This document shows, piece after piece, positions 24,840 to 35,890 of a stretch of DNA of 64,000 bases. The notes under the pieces were generated by a model. The model was not told the DNA's origin. It worked only from the letters and a program-made list of their open reading frames with translations, and did not search any database. A program made the translations under genes and the position numbers. The DNA is from Megamerina dolium (lineage: Eukaryota; Arthropoda; Insecta; Diptera; Megamerinidae). The stretch covers positions 40,132,140 to 40,196,139 of the forward strand of contig OY978526.1 in NCBI GenBank assembly GCA_963854835.1. The letters are read 5' to 3'. Every line of letters begins with the position of its first letter. Position 1 is the stretch's first letter.

Positions 24840-25790
24840 AGTATGGGAGCTATATAAAAAGTGGGCGTGGCTTACCACTTTCTAGTAAATCCAATTAATT
24901 TTTCAATGTTAATCCACACCTTAAATTTGGTGTCCTACGTTGAATAGTTTCTAAGTTATGGTGGTTAACATTTTTGTTTAATTTCCTCAACTTTGTATGG
25001 GAGCCCCAATAAGAAGTGGGCGTGGTACGCTGATTTTTCTCCAGATTATTTCCGACTACGATATTAATTTAAGTGTCAATTATGGTTATTGTAGACAGAA
25101 GATTGCCGAAGTTACAGCTGTTTCAATTTAAAATTTGTATGGGGGCTACGATAAACACTGGGCGTGGTGCGCCCATTTTCCGTGAGCCTAGTTGCTCGTA
25201 CAATACTAATTCATACCCTAAGTCTCGTTGTCCTAGGCTAAATGGTTTGTAAGCTATGGAGCTTAACATTTTAGTTTAATTCACTCGACTTTGTATGGGA
25301 GACCCATGAAGGAGTGGGCGTGGCACACTGATTTTCTGCCGGATTTTTGCCGATTACGATATTAATTTAAGTGTCAATTATGGTTATTCTAGACAGAAGA
25401 TTGCCTAAGTTACAGCTGTTTCAATTTAAAATTTGTATGGGGGCTACGATAAACACTAAGCGTGGTGCGCCCATTTTCTGTAAGACTAGTTGCTCATACA
25501 ATACTAATCCACACCCTAAATCTCGTTATTCTACGCTGAATAGTTTGCAAGTTATAACCGGTAAAATTTTTTTTAATTTCCGCAACTTTGTATGGGAGAC
25601 CCAAAAAGGAGTGCGCGTGGCACATTGATTTTCTGCCATATTATTTCTGACTACCGTGTTAATCTAAGTGTCAATTATGGTTATTCTAGACAGAAGATTG
25701 TAGAAGTTACAGCAGTTTCAATTTAAAAGAAGTACAGACACTTTGTATGGGAGCTACGCTAAAAAGTGGGCGTGGCTCATCCACTTTTGG
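24840..25790. repeat. Three tandem units of about 298 bp inside the DINE-like element
   Basis: The block TATGGTTATT followed by AGACAGAAGATTG starts at 25081, 25379 and 25676, so spacings are 298 and 297 bp. Each unit contains ACAGC(T/A)GTTTCAATTT, a TATGGG box, a GCGTGG box and a TTTGTATGGGAG box. The second and third units diverge at a few positions only. Copy 1 of the element carries about one unit. Confidence 0.8.
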
Positions 25791-26046
25791 TAAGGTTATA
25801 TAGTAGTATAATATAACTCTATGTGCAAAATATTGTTGTCCCAAGTGGTATATTGTGTGAGTTATAGCAAGTTAAAGATTTTGAAAATTTCGAGGTTAGT
25901 CGCTTTGAATGCTTGGTGTGGGCGTGGTTATTGACCGATCATGCCCAATATCAATCCCCTCCGTACCCTTGGATCATAGATTACTTATGCCAAATTTCAT
26001 CGAAATAGCTCAATATTTACTCAAGTTATCGTGCGAACCAGCCAGG

Positions 26047-26087
26047 TGACAGACAGACGGACGGATGGACGGACGGACGGACGGACA
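26047..26087. repeat. GAC(A/G)-type tetranucleotide microsatellite of the DINE-like element
   Basis: A run of GACA/GACG/GATG units, GTCY on the other strand. It occupies the position known for the proto-microsatellite of mini-me/DINE elements, just inside the TGATCACGAATATATA block. Confidence 0.85.
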
Positions 26088-26367
26088 TCGTTAAATCGAA
26101 AATTTAATCGACGCTGATCACGAATATATATCCATGTCTATATCTCCGGAGATTCCTTCAAGTGGACACAAACATCTGACCGAAATGAATATACCATGCA
26201 TATTGCATTATGCAGGGTATAAAAATAAAAAGAAATACGCGGATCATAAAATGTTAAAGCTAACTAAAGGTGGTAAACTTAATTCGGTACGTTTCTTTTT
26301 TTGCTGTTTTCAAGCGTTTATTTTAATAACAATATGAATTCGCACATTTTTTTCTAGTAATTTTCGG

Positions 26368-27105
26368 ATACTATCTCGAAAAAACGATACGTCTTTTGAT
26401 GTAATCCACGAATCGACCCAATTTTTGACTTTCAAAAGCACGGACGGTCTGCTCTGCTAAGCCATGGACCATCATCCTGAACAAGTAGTACTTGGAAGGT
26501 GCAATGTCTGAGCTATACGGCGGGTGAGGTAGAACCTCCCATTTGAATGTTTCCAAATATGTTTTGACCGGTTGATCAACATGTGGCCGAGCATTGTTAT
26601 GCTGCAAAATCAACTTGTCCTGTCTTTCAACATATTGCTGCTGTTTTTCTTTCAGTGTTCGGCTCAAATGCATCAATTGAAGTCGGTTGCAATACCATCT
26701 GACTGTTTCGTTAGGTTGCAGCAGCTTATAATACTTCACATCCAGTTGATCCCACCTGGTCCACAGCATTATCTTTGAACCATTATTATTGGGCTTTGCA
26801 GTTGATGTTGATGATTGACCGGGTTTAACCCACGATATCTTGCACTTGGGATTGTCGTATTGGACCCACATTTCATCGCCCGTCACAATACGATGCAAAA
26901 AACTCTTCCTTTTTTGCCTCTCCAGCACCAGTTTGCATGTGAAAAATCGCTTTTCAATGACTCTTGGCTTCCCATCGATTCTGCAAGATCTTCTTGCGTT
27001 TGCCATGAGTCTTCACTCAGTAAATCCTTTAATTCGTCATCATCAAACTATTTTGACTGACCAGTTCGCCATTTGTCAACACGAGGCTGCACTCTTCTTC
27101 CAATT
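26368..27105 (-). pseudogene. Mariner transposase pseudogene (DD34D type), catalytically dead
   Basis: A 211-codon open frame (ATG at 27006, stop at 26371-26373) carries the mariner blocks FLHRIVTGDEMW, HNNARPHV and PPYSSDIAPSKYYLFR. Counting from that ATG, the first catalytic aspartate is kept (D44 in TGDE). The second is N137 (HNNARPH for HDNARPH) and the third is K172 (APSKYY for APSDYH). The 34-residue spacing confirms mariner. Upstream, in another frame, FDDDELKDLLSEDSWQTQED and DKWRTGQSK are remnants of the N-terminal helix-turn-helix region. About 40 residues between that region and RFFTC appear deleted, so the ATG at 27006 is not the original start. No terminal inverted repeats could be matched. 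It is a fossil beside DINE-like copy 2 and cannot make an active enzyme. Confidence 0.9.
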
Positions 27106-28522
27106 AAAAAAGAAAATTAAAACTTCCAGCAAATGCACTTTATTTAACACAAATTCGGACATTTTCAATGAAATAAAAAATAATAATGTTGTCTACAACT
27201 CAATATAACGTAAACTTAATATGGTTGACAAATGTCACAGCTTTCCAACAAACCAAAAATCAGCTGTCTATGTCAACCAAATATAATAGCTAGAGCGATC
27301 TTTTGATAGGTACACCCAATATCTATTCGCATTCAGGGGAATTAGCAATTGTTCTCAAAATAATAATTTTTCTTTAGATATTAATTAAATTTGATCAATT
27401 CTACAAGTGCATTAATATTCCCTTAATATTCATTAAAGTGGCTCGATTCGATCGTTAACCCCTAACGAGTTGCCACTGGTGGGTTAAACACATATCAAAG
27501 GGTATCAGACAGTGTAATTATTATATTCAACACTTAAGCTATAAACGCCATTTAAATGTTTTTGCGAAATTCATCGATGCATACACACAGCCAGCAGCAT
27601 AAAATATCAACAGATAGCAAAGAAAAGGAAAGAAGATATTGTACAAGTGCAGAGTACAGAAGCTAAAGGGAGTGATTGGATTTGTGTGCAAAAAAAAAAT
27701 GTATCTGCGTATCATGTAGTGATACCAGCAGAAAATTAATGTGGTCGCCACATTACAGGCTGATCAAATATATGATATTTTCAATATCTCGCTCACCGCA
27801 CTCACTGGGTTTACGAATATACTCGTAAGAATGTATTAACCCTTCTGCAGCAAATCGATGGGTAAAGGCTATTCAGTTTCGCAGAAAATCTGCTGTAATT
27901 TTAGAGTTTAATTATTTAAATAAAGTCCAAATTTCATTTTATATTTAAACATAGTCTATTTACACACAGACATTAAGGTGCAAACTTTATCTGGAGCAGT
28001 GATGAAAATCTAAGAAGTAGCACACACGCCAAATGAATCCAGTACAGAATCATTCTCTCAAAATGAAACGAATCAGTATTGCATTTAAAAGCTAGTTTAT
28101 TATTTGTGTGTTTGCATCAACCGTATGCAGGTTTCTAGCAATAAGGACATAATGGGGAATGTAATAACGAACGAAATGGCAACGTGTGGCACAATGTTAG
28201 GAATTATTTCGAAATAAGAAAATTAGCGACAATCTAATGGCAATACTTAAGCCTCGTCTAGCAATACAAAGGTCTACTTCCATGTAAGCAATGGAAGGGG
28301 CGTGTACTATTACCCCAAGCATCGAACACAAGAGGTACTCTAAAAGAACAAAACAACTTTTAGACTACAACAAACACACTACCTGCACCTTGATAGATGT
28401 CATCTCAGAATTTATTAAAACCTGATCACTGCGCATCCCCAACGACAAAAGGAACCCGGCAATCACTTTAATTAATATGTTCGGAATGGTATGATGGTTA
28501 TAGTTAAGGACCGAATTCGAAT
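27106..28522. other. AT-rich non-coding stretch with TTAA-flanked motifs
   Basis: No gene was recognised. TTAACCCC and GGGTTAA enclose a 33-bp segment at 27455-27487, and another TTAACCCTT occurs near 27838, which resembles piggyBac-type termini. GC rises slightly from about 28140 onward. Confidence 0.45.
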
Positions 28523-28708
28523 TGATCGGTCGATCATCGCACGAGAGGCGAATATACAGCACAAAAGGAATTCATGCGGAGAGTCAGGGTGGCCATATGG
28601 TAAGTATGAAATTCAGATACGTTAATAAAAAATGAGTGCTTATTTAACTTAATTAATATATTTCTTCCTTTCAGGGACCAACCATATGACTTGTTTAAAG
28701 GGATTTAG
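28523..28708 (+). CDS. Candidate two-exon short reading frame with a 75-nt intron
   Basis: A near-consensus donor G|GTAAGTAT at 28600 pairs with an acceptor TTTCTTCCTTTCAG|G ending at 28674. The 75-nt spacing is typical of short fly introns, and AT-rich branch-site-like TTAACTTAATTAAT lies between. Joining the flanks gives an open frame: after an in-frame TGA at 28523-28525 it runs through an ATG at 28574 (MRRVRVAIWDQPYDLFKGI) across the junction and stops at TAG 28706-28708. The frame is short and matches no family I know. It might be the tail of a gene whose upstream exons were not seen, or a chance pair. No poly(A) signal is obvious just downstream. Confidence 0.3.
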
Positions 28709-31700
28709 ACATAAGTAAAGAAAATTAAAGGAAAATTAAATTTTTTTTCAAATATCAAATGTCTATTATTGGGTTAAAATGTATCTTGCAGAAGGTATAT
28801 TTTGAAACTCTGCTTAAATGAATAACACAAGTGACTTTTACTCTGTGCGCTTGTGTAAGTACAACATGTTTAAAAGTTACGATGTTTTAATTGTTTTTAA
28901 ATCCGTTCATTAAATCCTTTTTCGCAACTAATTTCACACTCTAACACGTAACAATGATAGAGTGCAACAATGCTGTAATATATAAAGCCACATGAGTATA
29001 ACACACTCAAAAACACTCCCAAGCACACAATCAAGCAAATGAAAACAAACACGTTCTCTTCGTGTGACACTGTAAGTTTACTATAAGTTTGTCTTTAGGT
29101 TTTTTCTACCTTTGCTTGGTATTGTGTGGGAAAATGTGTATTCAAGAGAAAGAGAGAGAGAGAGAGAGAGTTGTGTGAGTCGTGCCCGTGTATTTATTTA
29201 CCAATACATATACATATACCTAATTTCCTGCTGAATTTACAAACCGTCGATTTGAGTTTTGTCTTTCTTTGTTTTTATTTTCTTTTGTTTCCATTGACAA
29301 TCTGTTGATATTGCTACTGGTATTGTAAACTTTGTGTGTGAGTTAAAGGAGGTGCGTTTATTTAAAAATTTTTTGTTTGTTTTTTGTAAGGAATAAGGAA
29401 TACGAAGTATATTCACATTTTTCTCCAAATTTATAATTCACCGTTTTTGATTTTATGAGTCCACACATATTTGCACTATTCAATAATTGATTTAAATTAA
29501 TTATAATTTCTTTCTGTTAAACAAATTTCAATTGTAGTAATTTCGCAACTTAGCGCTAGTTGAACATTTAAAAGCCGACAGGTTTTGGTCCTGCAACTTT
29601 AGAATTGGTCTTTCTGTTCTTCACCGAAATCCAAATTAAGCAGCTTTGAAGATGTCTGTTCTTCCATTCGCTTTAGGTGATTCATCTATGGCAGCCGATA
29701 AATTTGAATATGCTCAATGAATGCAAATAATTACAAATTGCTTGCGAACGATTTTCCTTCGATTCGTGCACAAAAGAGTTTATTTAAATTGATTACTATT
29801 ATTAGTATTATTGGGCATCGCTCACTTGGTAGTTAAGTATTTGCAATAAAATTGTTTCCGAAACAGCTCTGCGACAAAGCTCTGAAAAATGAAATTCTGT
29901 CAATCAGAATTAAATCAAGTAAACAATTCTCATCCTCATACTGGCATAATTTACAGGCCGCAAAATTTACACAACAAGGCCGCTATTTTATCGGGCACTT
30001 CTAGCGGCTCCATTTAATTTTACATTCATTTACATTTACAAACCATTTAAGTTGAAGTTGGAATGTAATTGTTTTTTTTTAACATTAACAAATTTAAAAT
30101 TGTGCATTAATAAAATTATTTGTTTTGGAAAGATTATGACCGAAATCAAATACATGATCAGTCTACAATATGAGTAGGCTGAAGTTTTAGGTATTCAAAA
30201 GCTTTGTCCAGAATGGATGTTGCATTTGATAATATAATTTCTAGCACAAAAATATAATCGAATGTAACGTTCTTAGAAATATTTGGACCATGTAAGAAGG
30301 ATAAAAACAGTTTCTTACGACCATTCCTTTTTGTGGATAAGGATTATGTCTACTACAACGATAATGCATATAAATAAAATGTTAATGAGTGTACCCCTAC
30401 CTCCGCTCCAGCATGGGAAAATGGGTAAACGCAACTATGATAATTTCGATGGTGGATTACTTTCAAAGTTGCAAAACGAATAAACATTTTCGATCAGCAT
30501 GATTTAAGATCATCTGGAAGTAAACAATCGAGGGAATGGTCTGATTTAAAGATAAAAATAAAGAATTTTCTTTCACAAAAGTAAGAAAATTATTAAATAT
30601 GGGAATATCCTTCATATTCACCAGATCAAATGAAGATAGTGAGAATAGCTGTAGAGCAGTATTCGACTGGCCAATCTGATTCTCACTTCAGTGATGAAGA
30701 TTAATATTTCGATAGTTTATTCCTATATCTATCTGTACAAGGAATACCAAAATGACGTATATCTCCTTTTGGACAATACTTTATTTTCCTTTTCCAAGAA
30801 AAATATTTCTTGTATTTGAACAAGAAAATAAAAATCAAAGAGTTGGCTTATATTCTGATTTCTGAGCAACGAAATTGTCTGAACCAAAAACGAATAATAT
30901 AAAATTAATATAAAAAACTATACCAATGCGAGTTTAAGTATTTTATATATAATTTTAAGAAAACTTATCAATAACTATATTAATAATACCATCTGTCAAT
31001 TTGGAAAACTTTGTCTTTGATATTACCGAGTTAACATATATATTTCAATAAAATATTGAAAATATAAAAATTATCCTTATCTATGCATGATTTCAGTTAC
31101 TACAGAGATGCTTTAATTAATATTTGTAAGACTAAGAAAACAAAGTAACTTTTATAATACATTACATGATAGCTGCCATGTTTCATAATTGAAGAACAAA
31201 TTAGCATTTTTAATTAGTCAAGTAATGTCATGTTTTTAAATAACAAATATCACTTTTTATTTTATCACTAAATTTCATATTCGTCTAAGATGAAATTTAA
31301 ATTTCACTTTTAATATGTGTGCGTATGTGTACACATAAATATATAGATTTAAAATTATCAGCTATTCTAGTCTCAATTTATATTACATTACGAGCAAATA
31401 TCACACACGTGTACTTAGAAGCAAGCGATGAAAACCGACTGAGAAATATGATAAACCATATGACAATATTCAATATTGAACGAAAGTGAAACGAAGTGAA
31501 GTGTAAAATTTTGTACAACAAGTGGAAGATGTTGTTGTTCTTGTGTATATTTATATGTATGTATGTATATAAATATTACATATGTATATATGTACTATAA
31601 TCGGGATATCAGAGCTGTAAATTATTGAAATCATTTGATGATTACAAGCAGTGACAACAACTTATGAAATATTGATTGTGCAGGTATTTTTCACTATAAT

Positions 31701-32662
31701 TGACGTGACTGTCGTCACGTAGATATTTTTAGAGAAATTTCTTTAATTCATTCTGATATCTTTCTTACTTATAAGAGCTGTACCCATTGTGTCTTGCTCG
31801 GGACTCAATATATTCCCAACAACAATAATATCACTAAAAATTTCTGATTGCGATTTTGATGAATGCAAATTACTGCAACATTTTACAGCTCTTATTGGTA
31901 TATATACATACAGACAAATTATACCATATATGAACTATAAGTATTTATAACGTGTATTATGTCTTAGATGATTCCTGAAAGAGATTCAGATAATGACATC
32001 AGTTTAACTTTTATCCTTTGTATTATTTAGAGTATCCTGTTGTTGCTAAGCCTATATTAAGTACTTACATTCTTGTATGTAAGTACTTTAACGTTAGTAG
32101 TCAGTGTCTTTTATAATAATGATAAACGACTGATTCAATAATTATATATGAGTATAACAATGAACAACAACAATAAGATCATGAACGTTACCAAGTATCA
32201 TACATACACCAATGTACATGACTAATAAGATTCTATGTTACAAGGTTGTCCGCGTGTGTATGTGTCTGTTGTAGCAGACAATGAACAATGTGATGATTCT
32301 GTGAATAGAATGGAATCGATAACATGTGTCCATCATTATTCTGCCTATTTTTGATTTTTCATTTCGATTTGTGTAGGCATTAATGATTTGAAAAACAAAC
32401 ATGCTCACACTCGTAATTTAGGTAGGAAAAGCTGCACAATTTTAAATTTATTAAAATTCCTGGATACCTGGAGAATAAAAAATAATATGCTGCTCACTTA
32501 GTAATTTGTTGGATAGCAGTGAACATAATAAGGGTAGTTTGCTTACTCTTAAAAACGATATACAATATGTCGCCATTTATTTGACAAGCGACTTTGAACT
32601 GATGGAAGGCACTGTTGCTAAACAAGACCGAGACAAAGTAACCATTGTATCATTACTAATTT
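28709..32662. other. AT-rich non-coding stretch
   Basis: No gene or transposon was recognised. A GA-rich microsatellite lies at 29145-29170. A 22-codon frame at 29652-29720 looks protein-like but is unsupported. A SINE-like scrap (CTCTGCGACAAAGCTCTGAA) occurs near 29867-29890. Sequence from 30250 to 30720 is slightly more complex, with no known motif. Confidence 0.5.
29145..29170. repeat. (GA)n microsatellite
   Basis: An uninterrupted AGAGAG run following CAAGAGAA. Simple sequence. Confidence 0.85.
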
Positions 32663-33238
32663 GATTGTATCATGCTGCTAGCGTATGCTGATGACATTGA
32701 CACTAACGGCTACAGTATATATAGAATTACTGTACCATATCCTGGTATAGGAAAGGTGTCAATATGAGCGACTATACTTTGTAACAACAAACAGAACACA
32801 TCAGTGTGATGTCTTGGATAACATGTCAACTGTATCTTGGTAAGTGGGCGGTTCATTGAGAGCTTTGTCCATTTAAAGTCTGAGGTAATAGCGATGGCAA
32901 ATTACATTACTTTTTTCTTAGTAGTTACAACAATTGGTTACTATAGTCAACCGTATTCTCCAATTCGCCAATAACGCGTCATCAACAATTAAGTCAAAAT
33001 AGGAAATGTTTTGCATTTTTCATAAATAATTTTGTTGAGAACTTTTCGCTTTTTGACAAGATACCACTATCAAATCAAATGTGTGATGTTACTGTGGACC
33101 TCATATATTTGGGATCCAGCTATTGCTAGTAGAAATTACGTCAGTCACGAAATTAAACAGAAGACAATTCTAGCCATTAGACTAGAGGTTAGACGAGGAC
33201 CTCTACCAGAAAGAACTTCTTTGAAGCTCTTTAACTAA
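32663..33238 (+). pseudogene. Decayed RTE-like non-LTR reverse transcriptase remnant
   Basis: DCIMLLAYADDIDTNG (from 32663) contains the reverse transcriptase catalytic box in the form LAYADDID that is typical of RTE-type non-LTR elements. About 440 bp on, IYLGSS in one frame and IASRNYVSHEIKQKTILAIR in the next fit the YLGS...EI..RI..ANR block that follows in this enzyme class, and LPERTSLKLF fits the next conserved stretch. A frameshift separates the two, and stops break the intervening region. Several hundred bases of the expected protein are eroded. It may come from the same family as the 3' end at 54.4 kb, but the two pieces do not overlap, so this cannot be tested here. Confidence 0.5.
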
Positions 33239-35470
33239 AATGTATAATATTTTAATAAGTATGTATATTACAGACATATTTTATTAAAGGTATGATAAAT
33301 TCAAGGAGAAAGAAAACTCGTATGAGACATTAACTGCTCCATAGAGAAATAGTTGATAAAGTGATTTAATTGAATACAATCAATTCGAACAAAAACGAAG
33401 GCAATACAAAAAATCAAACTTAAAATTCATTAACTTTCTTTTTCGAAATATGCAAAAAGTATGTCCCGGACCTTAAGTCTTTGCAACATATGTACGTATA
33501 TATGTGGTACAACGACAAGAACGATAATGCTTACATAGTATTGCACTGAAAGGCAACAAGTACAACGCAAGCGGAATCAATGTGGTTAGAAGAAAATTAT
33601 AAAATTAAATTTTCTTTATTACACGTCTCATCGTAGGACTTTGGACTTTGACGCAAAAATATGAAAGAAAAAGGATTGTAAAATTAAAAACAAAACAAAA
33701 AAAAAAAAGAAAAATGATAACAACCAACATGAAAAACGTCCAAAGATGTAACAGCTATGTTAAAGGACATGGACAAGAAACTTATAAAAGCAATCATGAA
33801 ATGGTCTTATAATGGGGTTACACCAATTCTTGGCAATGTGGCAAATAAAATAGGAAGAAAAAAAAAAAGAATTCAACGTATTGAACCTGCTTACTTACTT
33901 ACTTAAGCGGAAGTATTGTTTGCCCAGAGCATTGATAAAGCATAGTAATGCTGAACGCAGCATACATATTGTTGTTGATGGTTTACACTTTACACATTTT
34001 ATCCATCCACGAGCAATTTGCCAACTAAGCTGAAATTTATAGCTTATGTGGTAAAAAAAAAAAAACAACAACTATCGCTACTCTACTTACAATATAAACT
34101 GTTCTTCATGAAGGATGTATGAATTGGAATGCTTATTTGGCTACTGCTGCAGCTACGGTTTACATGCAAGTTTTAAATTTAATTTATTGACTAAATGATG
34201 GTTAATTTTAAATTATATATCTTCTTCTTCTTTTTTCTTCTGTTATTAGTTCATCGTTTTTTTTTCGTCTTTTTTTTTAGTTTTCGGTTTTCACACTCTT
34301 TTGTGTTATATTGCTTTTGCAATGACGTTTTCGTAATTGTTATCTTCCACTATGTCTAAGGCTTTTAATATAAAATGGCAATTGGCCCAAAGAGAAATAT
34401 TTGAATTCATACATTTCGAACCAATAACAACATATATACAAGGAGAAGATAACTCTACTGTTAAATAAACACAGTGTCGGAATTGTGGTAGCACACACAG
34501 CAATGCATTTTGATGGAATGACTAGAAAAATCATATGAAAAAACTTATAGTGATGTAATTTAAGCGTATGTAGATTTTCATGAAAATAATGCGCACTTAT
34601 TATTATCCGAATTAAGACGTTCTTCGTAGTCTAATGCGTTCCATTCCCGTGTCTCAGAATGACCCGCCACTATGGATAAAAGCTGTTTTACGGTTCACTC
34701 GAAGTTCGAGATGGTTCACAGGAAAAGATGGTGCAGTCAAATTCCCTTATCAGAAACGATCACCTGTATTGCCTCTCAAATAGATTGGTTGTTCTATGAA
34801 CAATATCTGACTAATTTCGCATTTAAACCATCCCCTATTTTTGATCAATTCAATTCTATTTTGCCTCACTTCATCCATAATCTACTGCCTTGCTTTCGAC
34901 ATGAAGTTAAAACCGCCTGTTGTGTTACAACCTATTGACATTTTACTCTTTTATTTCCCATTTCTTTGGCATATTTTACAATTATCATTTGAGCTTACTT
35001 TTCTTGTTCCTCGTGCTCGTCTTCATTTCTGCTTGTAATGCAATTGTAAAATGAACGAAAGTAAAGGAAAAAACCAAAAAGAAGCACAAGGAGACATATC
35101 GAAAGGGTTTAGTGTGATGAGAGACGACTACGAATGAAAAGAAATCTTCTTCTATTTTATTCTCTGTCGTTTGTGGTTTAGCGCTTCAAGTGCACAATAA
35201 ATTGAATTTGCAAAAAATTGCATCAAACGCTTTATTCGCATATCAACCAAGTTCATGGATAGCAAAAGAACATATCTCAATTTAACGAAAGGATTTGACT
35301 GTATACTACTGCAGGTATATGAGTATAATAGGAGTAGTAATAAATGAATCAGTGAAAAATAAAAACAAGGATAATATCAAATATATACTCGTATTATGCG
35401 TAAGTAAATTTATTGAGTTGAATTAAGGTTGTGCAAAGGTATGCAAAAATTCATTTATTTTTATTTTCAT
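33239..35470. other. AT-rich non-coding stretch
   Basis: Short frames only. A somewhat GC-richer patch at about 34620-34930 encodes an 88-codon frame with no recognisable motif. Poly-A and poly-T tracts are common. Confidence 0.5.
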
Positions 35471-35508
35471 TTCTATTGTTATTCTATTGTTATTCTATTG
35501 TTATTCTA
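35471..35508. repeat. 11-bp tandem repeat
   Basis: TTCTATTGTTA is repeated three times plus a partial unit, directly before the SINE. The last unit supplied the target site of the SINE insertion. Confidence 0.85.
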
Positions 35509-35878
35509 TTCTGTGGGTGCCGTAGCTCAGTGGTTAGTGTGTTCGCCTTCTGATCTGTAGGTCGTGGTTCAATACCCGGCTGATGCATAACAAATTTTAT
35601 ATCGAAAAGATTTTTCTTTCGAATAGTACCCACCTGTCGGCAAGCAATTGGCAATTCTTCCGACAGTAACAACTTGCCATGAAAAAGCTTCTAAAAAGAA
35701 CTCTGTGACAAAGCTCAGAAAAAGTGATGTCACAAGTGTTCTGCCGTTCGGAACCGGCTAAAATAAGTAGGTCCATTCTAATACTGTCCAAAATTTAAGA
35801 CGCACAACAGTAATAGAAGAGAAGCTCGGCCAATGAGCCCTTTGGGGCTTTAAGTGCCACATATTTATTTTTATTTTT
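35509..35878 (+). repeat. Full-length tRNA-derived SINE (reference copy)
   Basis: This is the most complete copy, about 370 bp. The head carries the pol III A box TAGCTCAGTGG (35523-35533) and B box GGTTCAATACC (35566-35576). The body follows in order: TTTCTTTCGAATAGTACCC, GGCAAGCAATTGGCAATTC, CGACAGTAACAACTTGCCAT, GACAAAGCTCAGAAAAAGTG, CTGCCGTTCGGAACCGGC, AAATAAGTAGGTCC and CTCGGCCAATGAGCCCTTT. It ends GTGCCACATA with a TTTATTTTTA-type tail. The 12-bp repeat ATTGTTATTCTA flanks it (35497-35508 and 35879-35890). The parent tRNA cannot be assigned with confidence. It encodes no protein; its minus-strand frames recur in every copy only because the sequence does. Confidence 0.92.
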
Positions 35879-35890
35879 ATTGTTATTCTA

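Larger units (their letters stand above)
24647..26221 (-). mobile_element. DINE-1/Helentron-like non-autonomous element, copy 2
   Basis: Left end: CCTTACAG, then a perfect hairpin GTCGGC-TGGG-GCCGAC, then TATACCCTGCATATG. Right end: GCATTATGCAGGGTATA. Many copies of GTGGGCGTGG next to TTTGTATGGGAG lie between. A GACGGACGGACG microsatellite near the right end (26047-26087) followed by TGATCACGAATATATA matches the layout of dipteran DINE-1/mini-me elements, which carry a GTCY tract. There is no coding capacity; the short frames inside are accidental. It is about 500 bp longer than copy 1 because of three tandem internal units. The subterminal hairpin suggests rolling-circle (Helentron-type) mobilisation in trans, by inference. 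Confidence 0.75.

Noticed and set aside
24605..25628. Several 70-85-codon frames inside the DINE-like element
   Set aside because: They repeat with the 298-bp unit and have no domain. DINE-like elements are non-coding.
35490..35791. Recurrent peptide-like frames with CRQVGTIRKKNL and CDITFSELCHRVL
   Set aside because: They recur at 10.9, 16.7, 35.5 and 57.9 kb only because they are antisense translations of the SINE body.
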